Of a DNA stretch of 64,000 nucleotides, positions 22,433 through 34,272 are shown in pieces (the stretch's first letter is position 1; every line of letters starts with the position of its first letter). Position numbers and translations under genes: made by a program. The notes beneath the pieces were generated by a model. It was not told where the DNA came from. It did not search any database and was given only the letters and a program-made list of their open reading frames with translations. The DNA is from Flaveria trinervia (Eukaryota; Streptophyta; Magnoliopsida; Asterales; Asteraceae). The stretch covers positions 11,236,024 through 11,300,023 of the forward strand of contig CM046456.1 of the NCBI GenBank assembly GCA_025506515.1. The letters are read 5' to 3'.

Positions 22433-24897
22433 ATGACAAACACTCACAGTAAAACAATGACAAACATTCATGTTCTAGCAATACCATATCCAGCACAAGG
22501 CCATGTGATTCCTCTTATGGAGGCAGCACGGTGCCTAACTAGCAACGGCCTCAAGGTTACGTTTGTGAACACAGAATTCATTCACAAACGTGTCATGAGC
22601 GCGTGTCCACATATAGATGGACCGAGTGATTTGATGCAGATGGTTTCAATCCCAGATGGGATGGAACCATGTGACGACAGGAGTGACATTGGAAGTCAAC
22701 AAAAACAATGTTCCAATGCATGCCCGCCAAACTAGAAGAGTTATAAAACGAGATTAACAAAAACGATGATGAGAAAATTCATGTATCATCGTTGATTATT
22801 TCATGGGATGGGTCTTAAGAGTTGCAAGGAAAATGGGTATTAGATTAGCAGCTTTTTGTCCTAGCTCAGCTGCAGTTTTGGCTGTGACCATGAGTGTTCA
22901 AAAGCTAGTGGATGAGGAAGTTATAAACTGTAATGGTAAGATAACATTTTACTGACTTACATAACTGAATAATTTTTCTAATGCAGTGAAAAGCTTTTTC
23001 ATTTTTGTAACTCTAGGTACTGTGAAGAGACATACTCGTTTAATGTGTTTTGTAGATGGTTTGGTTTCTAGGTAATTCGCTACCACCCATGTAGCGAAAC
23101 TAACGCAGATAGTGAACTCGACAAGGAAAACTTTTGAATTTCTTCATTTCCTTATCTAATAATTCATTTAACGTATAATTTGATTTTCTCTAATAACTTA
23201 TGATGCCAAATTTAAAAAAAAAAAACCTAAATAGCGGTGTGTTTAGTTTCTTTGATATTCGATAAAATTTGTGTATAAAACTATGTTCTTTTAATATTTT
23301 GTCTTGTAAATATAATTGTTCGATTTATGGTAATATTTAAGGATAACTTTGTAAAATAGTAACAAACTTTAAAAATGTTATTATTAGATAACTCAAGTTT
23401 AAAATGTGTATTAATTAAGTCACTCAGCTTTGATATTCTATTTAAATTATAAGTCTTATCATATTTTTAACATGTTTTTCTTTTTGTTTCAATTAAAAAA
23501 TATTTTTTTATTGTTTTTATGTTGATGTGAAACGATGACGATAATTTTAGATATTTTATTTTTATTTTCTAGTTAACATGTTTACTTATTTTTTAATATA
23601 GTTTCATAAAAATATCAATATCCACATCTTCTCCTCTATTACTTTTTTACATATGAAAAGTCGATAATAACTCGATTTGATGGTTTCTTAGTCCAATTAA
23701 AAAATATATACATGTGTGATTAAATTAGAACACTTTTAAAACTTGATTATTATTATTTTATGACATTTCCCTAGAATTTACGTCTGGAATGTCTAAAAGG
23801 TAAACACATGTGTATTTATATTTTTCAAAAATGTTAAATAATACAAGTTATTAAAAAATGTAATATAAATGACAGTGAATTATTGTAAAACAAAAAAAGG
23901 AAATAAGTCAATGCTGTAGTTTACACACAGAAAGTTAATTTGATGAGTTCATCTTTTGTTTCAGGGTTACCTTTGAAGCAAACAGTTCAGCTATCAGCCT
24001 CAATGCCATTCATGGACCCTGCAAATTTTATATGGGCGTGTGTAGGCGACTCAACAACCAACCAAACCATCTTTGATTTCGCAATTCTTAATGGTAAGGA
24101 AACAGCAGATGCAGCAGAGCACATAATTTGTAATTCAACTATAGAGCTAGAGCCCGGGGCTTTCGCTTTATTTCCAAAGATGTTGCCAATTGGTCCACTT
24201 TTGGCAACCAACAAATCCACAAGGCAAGTAGGCCACTTTTGGAATGAAGACTCCACTTGCATAAAATGGCTTGATCAACAACCGCTCTGCTCAGTCATCT
24301 ATGCGGCGTTTGGGAGCTTCACGATCTTTGACCAACGCCAATTTCAAGAACTGGCACTGGCCCTTGAGGATACCAAAAGGCCATTCTTGTGGGTTGTTAG
24401 ACCAGGTACAAGTGGGAGTATGGACTATGTCTACCCAACTGGCTACATGGATAGAATAGGAACTCGTGGGAAAATCGTCAATTGGGCACCACAGCAGAGG
24501 TCCTAAGCCATCCGTCAGTTGCATGCTTCATGAGTCACTGTGGTTGGAACTCTACAATGGAAGGCGTGAGCAATGGTGTTCCGTTCTTATGTTGGCCATA
24601 CTTTGCTGATCAGTTTTTTAACAAGATGTACATATGTGACATGTGGAAAAATGGTGTGGGTTTGAACAAAGATGATTCGGTATTGTTACACGAGGAGAAA
24701 TCAAGATTAAAAGGAACAACTGCTCAACAACATCATAATCAAGAAAATGCTTTCAACTTGCAAAAAATGTGATGGAGTGTGTGAGAGCAGGAAATTCCTC
24801 TAACAAAAATTTAAACAAATTCATTGATTGGTTAAAGGAAGGAAATGATCAAGCTTGTGTGAATACTGAACCGCAAATAATAATGCTTGATCATTAA
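22433..24897 (+). pseudogene. UDP-glycosyltransferase gene (UGT83A-like), two exons, frame-broken
   Basis: Family-1 plant UGTs move a sugar from UDP-sugar to small metabolites in the cytosol. The N-terminus has HVLAIPYPAQGHVIPLME with the catalytic His; the second ATG (22457) is as likely a start as the first. IVDYFMGWVLRVARKMG carries the catalytic Asp. A phase-1 intron (22936-23964, GT...AG) follows. Exon 2 has FPKMLPIGPLL and the sugar-nucleotide PSPG box (24483-24613), with HCGWNS and a final Gln that usually indicates UDP-glucose. The protein ends near IIMLDH, stop at 24895-24897. Frames break near 22710, 22745, 22785, 24492 and several times after 24700. Nearly all look like single-base homopolymer losses, so the true locus may be intact. 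The UGT83A assignment is by recollection; acceptor unknown. Confidence 0.85.
22936..23964 (+). other. Intron of the UGT gene
   Basis: The donor is AATG|GTAAGA and the acceptor is TTTGTTTCAG|GGTTACC. Joining restores a Gly codon and continuous UGT sequence on both sides. It is AT-rich and holds no gene. Confidence 0.85.
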
Positions 24898-27400
24898 GTT
24901 GTGGTTCACGAAATCTGAGTAAAATTATATTATTTTTCATGTATATTTTCTATTAATTGTGTCTTTATGTTATTTTGATGTGTCTTTTCTAAATCATTGT
25001 GTTACCGACAAATTGTGTTGTTTTTATATTCATTATTTTTGGCACACAAAATATCTTCGGTATTTTATTTTAACTAATCATAAAATTTTTATTTTAAATT
25101 GTTATTTAACTTTGTTATATAGTATTCAAATATTAAATTTATCAAAATAGGCTTTTAGTTAGGGAATTGTTTCTTAAAGATTGTATATAGGAAACTTATT
25201 TATTAATAGAGGTGTTTTGAAAAATATTTATCCAAATAGACGTTTAGAGAATTGTTTCTTTTTCTCACTTATAAAGTTATTGGTAAATTCAATTTAATTT
25301 TAAATAATACTATTTAAATAGAGTTAAAGGACAAAATTTCAATAAAATAAAACCATTTATATGCATCTGTATCTGTAGTAATTAATAACAAAAGGTTTTT
25401 CTAAAAATCTTTTTAGTTCGGTTAAACATACACTCAGACTTATTTTTAAAATCTACACTAATAAAACATATATAATAAAATTTTATCACATGTTATTTTT
25501 TTACAATATCATTGTTACATGTTATATTTTCAATCATATTAAATGCTAAAAGTCTTATTATATTCTTTCCAAATTAAAAAAAACATATTTTCAGTAAAAA
25601 ATAACTTTTTAAAAAATAAATAAATATGATTATTCTAATACAATGAACTTTTTTTATACAGACATTTAAAAAAATAAATTTTTGAATTTCTAAAAACCAT
25701 ATTTTAGAAAAGGTTTTTTAGAAACAAAAAATTTAGAAAATACTGTTACTACATTATTACGTAAGTTAGTTGATTATATGTATTTCAAAACATATTTATG
25801 TAAACGTTACAATATAATATCTAAATATTACTACTAACTAGTAATTAAATATTTTAATTTAACCCTTGTAAAATCATAAGTTTCTAAACTAGTGTGTTTC
25901 TATATAAAAAAGTTGAATTTTTCATCAATAATTTTATGTCATTTTCTTTAAACGAAAGAAAACATGAATTTAAGGGATGTATAGTTTTTGGAAATGTGTA
26001 AGCAGCTTTCTATTAATAACTGTACATGTGATCTTCAATCAATAAAGAAAAGTTTGTCGCTAATAGGTTCCCAATGAAAATGAAGGGAGTAAATGAGTCA
26101 CGCCTAAGTTGCTCGGACAAACTTGCTAATTGAACTACGTAAAACTCATTTTACGATTCATTTAATGAAAATTTATGAGCCCAAGCTTTTGTTGTTTAAC
26201 TCGAGCTGTCTCGCGAGTCGAAACAAGCTTTATATTCATATTTAATTCTTATCTTCTCTGTTAAATATTTATTTATATAAATGATTGATTTTATACATAA
26301 TTATGTTTAAAATAGTTACATAATATATTGCATTATATTTAAAAATAAAATAGTGTTATTTTAAAAATATTACACACACCATTTAATTTGTTGAAAGGAA
26401 CTTTTACATGTAAGAACACGTTTTCTATATAAAAAATGTTTTAAGAAGACCTTTATTAAAGAATTAGAAAAACATAATTTGCAATATTAAAGATGCATAA
26501 AATGGTTTTTAGTTTACTAAAACGTTTTCCTTTAAACTCTTTTATATTATATAACTAGATTATAGTCCATTTATTACATATGTGGAATAAATAAAACATA
26601 TTAATATCATTAGTTTTATTAATATTTTATTTTCTAGATATTATTATCCATTGGTGAAAATAAAAATATAATGAATATTTAAAAGTTATAACACATAATG
26701 AATTAGAAATTATTACTCTCTATTTAATATGTATTAATAAATTATTAAAATAACTACATTTATATTTTAAAATTTTAATAGTTTAGTTTACTTATTTACA
26801 ATAATTATCATTTAATATGAGAGAGACAAGAAACACAAATATAAATATGTTTGTTTTAAAATATTTTAGTTAAAAAGGAAAGTTAAATTAATTTTTTATA
26901 ACTTTTGTATTTATTATAGAAGAGAGGCGGGGAAATATTTTTTTGATATGCTAGAATGATGACATGTGTCATTTGATATTTTAGAATGATAACACGCGTC
27001 ATTTGATATTTTAAAATGATGACAAGTGTTTTAAGAAAACCTTCTTTTATTATAAATTATAGATTTTAAATAGAAAAATAAGTTTACCCAATCATAATTA
27101 CCTACTATTAATAAAGCAATTGGTATAAAATTGTCGTTGCATGATGTACAACTTCTCAACATACCCGTTTAAAGTGGAGATGAACATCATGGTATTCTCT
27201 TAGTAGGTAGCGAGATTTCACTTTCTATTTGCAGAGAGATGGTGTTCTTATGAGGTGGTGGCAGCGCAGGAGGAGGCGGTGTTCATTTCGCCGGTGGTGA
27301 CGGAGGTGGTGATCGCTCGGACTTGGTTTCATGTTTGAAATGTTTACAAATTTTTATATTCTATTTAAACAAAACAACCAATCGCTTATTGGATACCCTC
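24898..27400. other. AT-rich intergenic DNA
   Basis: This is very AT-rich with many homopolymers and no recognisable coding region. The only clear structure is the three-unit repeat at 26942-27036. A GC-richer patch at 27230-27330 has GGTGG and GGAGG runs but no domain. Confidence 0.6.
26942..27036. repeat. About 30-bp tandem repeat, three units
   Basis: Units read TTTGATATtttaGAATGATgACAcGtGTCA with small variation. Each contains a short ACACGTGT-like inverted repeat, so each could form a small hairpin. Confidence 0.8.
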
Positions 27401-27665
27401 TCTAAAGTTAGGGTTTCTAATTTTTTCTCATCTTTGGAAGCTTCATCAGCTTAAGTTATATCTATTAGAGATATATTGGAGATATACATTCATTTATGTA
27501 ACTTATTCATGCATATCTTGTATTTGAATTAGGTATATTTTCTTATCTCTTCCATAACTAGTGGAGATATTCTCTTTGTATGTTTACCCTATATATAAGG
27601 CCTTTGGTTCTTATAATGATCATTGATTCTATTAATACCATAAACATTTTTATGGTATCAAATCC

Positions 27666-28643
27666 ATGACCAAGAAAAGAAGATGGAGAAGGTGGAGTCC
27701 AAATCCGGCGAGGTCAAGGCTATGGCCTTGCATCCCGCTTACTCGATGTCCAATATTCAAACCAAATACATGTCTTAGATGGATCCAAAGTTACCTTTTT
27801 ATCATGGAAAAAACTTTTCAAACTCCATGCAACCGAATAAAAAGTGATTGACCATAGCGATGACTCCTAGCCACCCGAAGAAAGCAATGAGAATTACGCA
27901 CAATGGAAGGAGATTGACGCCTTGGTTCTTCAGTGGATTTATAACACCCTATCGGACGAACTTCTCGTCTGTGTCTTGGATACCAATGCTACGGCGCATC
28001 GACATGATTGAAGATCCAAAAGGTTTTTCTTAGCAACAAATCATCGAGAGCAGCAACTTTTGAAAACGAATTTTGCAATCTAATCTTAGGCGCATGTTCA
28101 TCCATGGATGACTATTGTAAACGCCTAAAATATCTTGTGGATCAACTTGGAGATGTAGATAATCCATTCTCCGACTCATGACTCATCTTGAAATTAGACC
28201 AAGGCATGCCTTTTGAGTTCAACATAGTAACTAGTTTCATAAACCAAAGTGGTATAACTCGAAGTTCACCGCCAAACAGCGCGAAAACAACAAACTCATA
28301 CGGTTGTAGCCACACCCGCACCCGGGCCGCATTAGCTACCTGCCCCAACAACCCGACCTCCATTCATATAGCCATATAAACCTGGTTATTGGGGACAAGG
28401 ATGGGTCGCGATCGGAACTAACGAGGCTGTGGACGAAATCATAATTCCTACAACCACCAATGGCAGCAGCCCTGGTCCGAACCGCCTCAATGGCAACAAC
28501 TTTGAACGCCGCCTCCAGCCCCCTACCCGATAACTCCACTTACACCGCAGCCCACTACTGCTTATAACTAGAATCCAAATGCCCCAGGCCCATCTGACCC
28601 AGCACCACCACAGACTACTCATGTTGTGTCCCAATAGGCCACC
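27666..28643 (+). pseudogene. Element F gag remnant
   Basis: Three frames read in sequence give gag features: VLDGSKVTFLSWKKLFKLHA (about 27766-27840), NYAQWKEIDALVLQWIYNTL (about 27890-27950), then after frame changes MDDYCKRLKYLVDQLGDV (about 28105-28155). This matches the Gag N-terminal domain of Copia elements with the WxxWKxLFxLH layout. The 3' part is Pro/Asn/Gln-rich with no intact zinc knuckle seen. Confidence 0.72.
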
Positions 28644-29342
28644 ATGAGCCCAGTTTCTAATTTTGGATGTAATGCTTCTTTTGCAGGCTATAATTCATTC
28701 AGCCTGCCGGACCTCAACCAAGCCATGCAACAAGTTCACCTCTATAATACTGACCTATCGTGGTATATGAATACCGACGCGTCCACTCGCCTCACCTCCA
28801 ATCGAGGTAAGATTACTACTCCTTTGTCACCTTCTCATGTTTCTAATATATTTGTTGGCAATAGTGCTCTTTTAACAATATATGTATCTAGTAATATTAC
28901 TCACCACACCGCAAACCATACCGGCCAACTCAACAATATCTTATATTCACCCGCCATTATTAAACACTTACTTTCTGTATGTAAGTTCACCATCAATAAT
29001 AATCCTTATGTTGAGTTTGACCATTATGGTTTTTCTATGAAGGACCTCAAGAGTGGAGCAATTCTATTCCACCACAATAGTACGGGCGATCTTTACACAT
29101 TCAACCAACCAACTCATTCCACCTTCATCTCCTCAAGTGATCAATGGCACAACCGACTTGGACATCCCGGAGAGTCATTAATGAATTTACTTCGTTCTCA
29201 TTTTTCAATTCCTTGTCATAAAACTACAATTTCTACTTTATGTCATTCATTTCAAGTTTCTAAACATAAACGTATTCCTTTTTGTGATTCACATTCTATT
29301 ACATATGCACCATTTGATTTAATTCGTTTTAAACAAATCTAG
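28644..29342 (+). pseudogene. Element F protease remnant and GAG-pre-integrase
   Basis: The 232-residue frame has WYMNTDASTRLTSN, where a normal Copia protease has DSGA-like residues after WYxD; here Asp-Ala-Ser suggests a damaged active site. ILYSPAIIKHLLSV follows, and QWHNRLGHPGESLMNLL is the start of the integrase zinc domain. The later Cys residues are disrupted. It ends at a stop before the integrase core. Confidence 0.8.
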
Positions 29343-29960
29343 GTACAAATACTATATGGTCTTGATTGATATTTGTTCTCATTATGCATGAATCCAAATC
29401 CTTTGCTCAAACAAACATTTTAGTGTTTAGATTCTTTGGCCCACAAACCTCACAACAAAACGGTCGTGTCGAGCGAATGATTCGACATCTAAATGACATA
29501 GTTCGCACACTTTTAAACCATGAAAACTTATCCCATCTAAATGACATAGTTCGCACACATTTGAACCATGAAAACTTATCCCCTATGTTTTAGGTTGAAG
29601 CATTGCACACCACAGTTTATATCCATAATATTTTACCCACAAAACGTCTAAATTTCTTAACCCCAACCTTTGCCCTCTAACTTCCACACCCGACATATGA
29701 CCATCTTTGTGTGTTTGGATGTGAGTGTTATCCTAACACATTCGCCACTCAGCCCCACAAACTTCATACTCATTCCACCTGGAGTATCTTCCTCGGACAT
29801 CCCAAGAACTTTTGGGGTTACCGGTGTCTTGACCTTACCACTAGCAAAGTCATCCTCTCTCGTCATGTCGTCTTTGACGAACATGCGTTTCCATATCACC
29901 TTTCTGCACCATCCCATTCCTACTCCTTTCTTGCGTACCCTTCACTAATAACTCCAAAAA
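29343..29960 (+). pseudogene. Element F integrase remnant
   Basis: TSQQNGRVERMIRHLNDIV holds the catalytic Glu region of the DDE core (about 29450-29505). A 48-bp segment is then duplicated in tandem. Next come VFGCECYPN, FLGHPKNFWGYRCLD and SRHVVFDE, the Copia integrase C-terminal region, in two frames. The first two catalytic Asp residues are missing, so most of the core is deleted. Confidence 0.8.
29486..29581. repeat. 48-bp tandem duplication in element F integrase
   Basis: Unit 1 is 29486-29533 and unit 2 is 29534-29581. They differ at two positions. Because 48 is divisible by three, the 16-residue segment (starting HLNDIVRT) is repeated in frame. Confidence 0.92.
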
Positions 29961-30340
29961 TATTTAACCAATCAGTTCACCCCACTACACATTACTTATC
30001 ACCTAACATTACCTCGTCCGCCCTCTCCACCCCCTATTCGACCTCCCCTCATAGCCAACAACAAACACCCCCACCCCATCCACCCCACCTGATAACACCC
30101 TTTAAAACCCACAATAGCCTACTACACAAACCGATCAACCACAACCACCCGACAACCTCTCACCACCTTAACCTACAAACACCTACACCACCCCCTCTAT
30201 CGTCCACATCAATTCACCCCTTGACCAACCAAACACGCGATGGTATCACCAAACCACTCACCCGCCTTAACCTACACACCACACTTCTCCTGTCCTCTCA
30301 TCTATCCCAAAATCCTACACATAGGCCTTATCTGATCCAA
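29960..30340 (+). other. C-rich integrase-RT linker of element F
   Basis: This low-complexity, Pro/Thr/His-rich stretch (many CCACC and ACACC) corresponds to the variable linker between Copia integrase and RT. No domain is present. Confidence 0.6.
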
Positions 30341-30835
30341 ATTCAAGAGTTTCATGGAAAACGAATTTATTGCTTTAAAAGAGAATGGGACATGGGAACT
30401 AGTTTCCAAACCTCACGACCATCCGGTTATCTGTTGCATATGGATCTTTCGACATAAGTTAAACCGAATGGGTCGTTAGATTGATACAAGCGAGGTTGAT
30501 TGTTAATGGCAAATCACAAACGGTGGGAATTGATTGCCATGACACCTTTAGTCCGGTCATCAAACCAACCACCATACGCACCGTGTTGAGCTTGGTTGTC
30601 TCCTCTACCTGGCCCATTCATTAGTTGGATGTAAAGAATGCTTTTCTTCTTGGCAATCTTCACGAGACGGTCTATATGCACCAACCATCGGGTTTAGTGG
30701 ACCCACAGGAACCATCTCTCGTTTGTCGACTCAAGAAGTCCCTTTATGGCCTTAAACATGCGCCTTGAGCTTGGTACAACCGGTTCTCCATATTCATTCA
30801 TTCACAAGGTTTTCGAACCAGCAAGAGTGATTCAT
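30341..30835 (+). pseudogene. Element F reverse transcriptase remnant, truncated
   Basis: Across frames it shows ENGTWELVSKPHD, TFSPVIKPTTIRTVLSLVVS, LDVKNAFLLGNLHETVYMHQ and KKSLYGLKHAP, all Copia RT motifs. It stops before the catalytic YVDD, cut by the LTR of Gypsy element III at 30836. At least two stops and one frame change lie within it. Confidence 0.85.
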
Positions 30836-30941
30836 TGTAACACCAGGAAATTTTTCTTGAATCCGATGAAAGAAGAAAAGAAATAAAGTCCAAAGTCGAG
30901 GGACCACACTCGCCAACGAGAGAGAGTTGGATGAGTGGGAG

Positions 30942-30949
30942 TATAAAAG
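30942..30949 (+). promoter_or_regulatory. TATA box in the 5' LTR of element III
   Basis: TATAAAAG followed by GGGGAGGG is conserved at 56578-56585 in the other LTR. Confidence 0.7.
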
Positions 30950-31379
30950 GGGGAGGGCTGCCAACACCCTCCCCATTCTTGCAAAAACTCAGCCAAGGGA
31001 GAAGAGAATGAGAAAAAGAGGAGAAAAGCTTGGTTCGGGTGGATTCGAGCGTGAAAATCATCGTGTAGCGGGTCAAATCGAAGCTCTACTCGACGGGATC
31101 GTTTATGTGAGTTCTAGGACCCCTCTTTTACACATTATTGAATAATTTTGGGGCTAGAACACATATGTAAACCATTTTTCGAGTATTTGGGTGTAAACCC
31201 GTTTATGTATGTATGTGTATGTGTATGCTTCGTTTGGGGATTGATTTCGGGCTTGGTTGTGCTTGAATGGTGTCGTGGTATGCTTCCCTATGGTTTAGAA
31301 TGTTTGATTTGAGCTCAAAAGAGGATTGGAGGCCAAAAATGGCCGTTTCAGTTCGGGATGAATTGCATTCTGGACCCAG

Positions 31380-31830
31380 CTAGGGCTATGCGACTGGAGG
31401 TCCATGCGTCCAAATGGCATGCGACTGGGTCCATACGCACAAAAGGCGTGTGACTGAGGTTCATTCATATGCGAGTAGTGCAACTGAGGGTCATATGCAT
31501 GAGGGCTATGTGACTGAAGGAAATGCGGATGAAGGTCATATGACTGAATGAAATGCGGATGAAGGTCATGCGACTGAAGGACATGCGACTGGAGTCCATA
31601 CGCATGTGAGTCGTGCGATTGAGGTCCATACGCACGAAAGGTGTGCGACTGAGGGCCATTCGCATGAAGGTCATGAGACTGAGATCCAGATGCTCGGATG
31701 TCATGCGACTGAGGTTCATTTGCATGGGAAGCATGCGATTGGAGGCTATGCGACTAGAGTCCATTCTCCTGAGTGTTCTCATACGCATGGAAGACCATGC
31801 GACCGAATAGGGTCCACACGCCCGAATGAC
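31380..31830. repeat. GCGACTGAGG-type repeat array in LTR of III
   Basis: Degenerate units around ATGCGACTGAGGTCCATACGC recur at about 20-25-bp steps. The partner LTR has the same array at 57010-57430. Related GACTGAACCA units occur in the LTRs and leaders of composite C. Confidence 0.85.
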
Positions 31831-32259
31831 CATAGTATTGTCTGACTTTAGAGAAAGTGTAAACGTAGGCTCAGACCTTCGGGGTTATAGATGATGTGAC
31901 GGGCATGGATGATGTAAGATTACGTATGATGATGAACTGATGATGATGATGCGCGTGATTCGTGTGATGTTTGATATCGTGTGATTGTGCATGTTGTATG
32001 TTATGCATGATGTATGTTATGGGTGTGTGATGTGCCTTGTGTGATTGATGTTGTGTGTTTTTATGTTCCTTATTATTATGTATGATTGTCTTCCCGTCGT
32101 TTGCATTGAACGTTAATGAATGTAATGAAAGTATTATGTAACATAAAGTGGAAGATAATGAAAAGAGGAACATAATGAATGAGTGCAAGCATGAATGGAT
32201 GAATGAGAGTATGGATGGCTTGCAAGAGAAAGAAAGAAAGTTCACAACTCATTTAGGGT

Positions 32260-32720
32260 CGTTAGCTCAACTGTGTGTGTATTATAGTGTGCAATCTTGG
32301 CTAACTCATAAAGGGACGTAGACACAGTAGGGAGTTCAGTTTTGGTAACTGCTCCGATACATGCGATATGGTATTACGGTGTGCTATGTAGTGTGAGATT
32401 TTGGCTACCTCATATGGGTTCAGACACATAGTAGGGGGTTCGGTTTTGGTAAGTGCCCCGATACGTGTGATGTGGTATTTGTTGTGTGTTATGTACCGTG
32501 CAATTTTGGCTAACCCATGAGATGGCGTGCGCTTCTGGCTAAACGCTAAGAGTTTTCACACACATAGGGGGAGTTGGCCTTGGTGACCACTCTGTTGGTG
32601 CGATTTGTGCAACATGTACGATGGATATCATGAGGGACTATAGACATAGTGGGAGTTCAGTTTTGGTAACTGCTCCGATACTGTGTGCTATGTAGCGTGC
32701 GATTTTGGCTACCTCATGTG
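32260..32720. repeat. About 120-bp tandem repeats in LTR of III
   Basis: Four diverged units contain TTTGGCTA(C/A)CTCAT, then CAGTTTTGGTAACTGCTCCGATAC, then TGTGCTATGTAGYGTG. The partner LTR keeps the first two (about 57900-58131) before it is interrupted. Confidence 0.78.
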
Positions 32721-33254
32721 TGCGATTTGTTCGGGTACGATGATGCAAAGGTGTGATTTGTGTGAAAAGTGCGATATGTATGAAATGGATGAACGGAAGA
32801 AATGATGTTATGAACGAATGAAACGGATGAAGAATGTAACGAACGTAAAGAAGATAATAATTATATTATCTATGTGTATGTATGTTGTGTGATCGCATAC
32901 GAAATTAACGAATGGTTTTATAAAGGAAGTAAAGTATGTTTTCTTTAAAACTAGAACTCACTCAGCAACACTAACTTTGATGTGATTCCAGTTGGCAGGT
33001 ATGTTGCTGAGGATGGCACGGGATGACTACACAGTTCTTTGGGGATGGCATCCATTGTTATAATACTTTTGTAATAAAATGTAAAATGATATTGTGTAAT
33101 GGACGGTTGTATTATTTTGCAAAAGTATTTTGATGCAATGAAAACGTTGTTTTTAATGTTTCCGCTGCAACGCTTTATGTAAGATGATGAAAATATATAT
33201 TTTATGTGTGATGAAGGACCAGATGTAAGCATCCCAGGAACGTGGCCTTACAAG

Positions 33255-33268
33255 TTGGTATCAGAGCC
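33255..33268 (+). promoter_or_regulatory. Primer binding site of element III
   Basis: TTGGTATCAGAGCC begins two bases after the LTR end TTACA and matches initiator tRNA-Met. Confidence 0.9.
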
Positions 33269-33671
33269 AAAGTTTAAGTGAATGAGTAAAATTTTAAAAT
33301 AAACCTTAACTTAAACTGAGAATGGGACAGAGAGGGAAGGGATGCCAATCTGAGTAGTTGCGTGCCATTAGGTATTTTCGTAAAGTTAACCAGTATTACG
33401 TGCGCATGTTATGTGATTTATGTGTTGCTGGTAGATTTAGATACTGATGTAGTCAGGACAGGTAATGCTTGGGGTATGAAGAGTAAAGTAAGTGGCTAAT
33501 CATAACTGGCCACTGTAGTTAGGGACTTACTCTACTTAACATAAACCGAGCTGCTTTCTTGAATGACCGTGTTGGTGTTTGAATCTTTCAGTGTGTGTTA
33601 GAAGATGGCTGGTGGTAGATCTTCTAAGGCTTCACGTGGGAGGCGATGGTGGACATGGTGCTGAACCACGG
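33269..33671 (+). pseudogene. Element III leader and gag start, interrupted
   Basis: An ATG at 33605 opens MAGGRSSKASRG, a gag-like start. After a one-base shift its frame continues, on the far side of composite C, from 55828. The insertion point is the duplicated CACGG (33667-33671). No other coding signal lies in the leader. Confidence 0.7.
33667..33671. repeat. Target site duplication CACGG (left, composite C)
   Basis: It is identical to 55828-55832. The gag frame of element III reads across when the intervening DNA and one copy are ignored. Confidence 0.88.
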
Positions 33672-34258
33672 TGTTGGAGCATATATTGTCACATATAGTG
33701 GTCGTCACTTATCGAATAGTCTAGGCTTATTGTAATAGACCTGATATGTTGTAAACACATGAAACTGGGTCATTCGCAGGAGCATATGCAATGAGACTCA
33801 GTCGTACGACTGAGCCATGCTAATGGACCAGTCGTGCGACTGAGAGATGTGATTGGGACATTCGTAAGACTGAACCATAAGTATGGTCCAGTCGCACGAT
33901 TGAACCATACGCATGGTCTAGTTGTACGATTGAACCATACACATGGTCCATTCGAACGAATGGGCCCAGTCGCATCTAATATGGGTCGAGTCCAATATAT
34001 ACCAGTTTCAATGTGTAGAGAGGGAAGGGTTTTCAAAAGGATTGTGCCCAGGGCCTAGGTGCTACCAGATGAGAGGGGAGATCATGCTCGATCTCCCCTT
34101 GCCAAGAGTCGTGAATATTATGTTGTAACTATCTTGTAATCATTAGGTTTATCAATGAAACCATTTTATTATAGATCGTGTTTACTGTTGTCTCTTAGTT
34201 TTGTTTATCCTTCCGTCAAGAACACACTCAGATGTCTATCGATCCAGCCGACTACTCA
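33672..34258 (+). repeat. Left LTR (C1) of composite C
   Basis: It starts TGTTGGAGCATA and ends GACTACTCA, next to a tRNA-Met primer site. An array of GACTGAACCATACG-type units (about 33765-33970) lies just upstream of TATATA (33996-34001). No second copy is present in the window. Confidence 0.8.
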
Positions 34259-34260
34259 AT

Positions 34261-34272
34261 TGGTATCAGAGC
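34261..34272 (+). promoter_or_regulatory. Primer binding site of C1
   Basis: TGGTATCAGAGC lies two bases after the LTR end. Confidence 0.88.

Larger units (their letters stand above)
27400..30835 (+). mobile_element. Decayed Copia element F, 5' part
   Basis: Order is LTR-like DNA with TATA (CTATATATAAGG near 27588), a degraded primer site (ATGGTATCAAATCC near 27655), gag, GAG-pre-integrase, integrase, a C-rich linker, then RT. The RT is cut off at 30835 where Gypsy element III begins. Stops and frameshifts are scattered through it. The remainder would lie beyond III, outside the window. The start of the LTR is uncertain. Confidence 0.8.
30836..33252 (+). repeat. 5' LTR of Gypsy element III
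   Basis: The 2.4-kb LTR starts TGTAACACC and ends TTACA, next to a primer site. TATAAAAG (30942-30949) gives a promoter. It contains an array of CATGCGACTGAGG-type repeats (31380-31830), TGATGATG-rich DNA, and about four 115-125-bp tandem repeats (32260-32720). Its partner starts at 56472 and matches over at least 1.6 kb with many substitutions. ORFs within it are repeat artefacts. Confidence 0.9.

Noticed and set aside
29657..29948. Frames antisense or offset to the element F integrase tail
   Set aside because: The 29711-30457 frame carries the integrase motifs; the others are shadows.
31380..31830. CRISPR-like array of GCGACTGAGG units
   Set aside because: Plant DNA; units are degenerate, spacing is irregular and there are no unique spacers of constant length.
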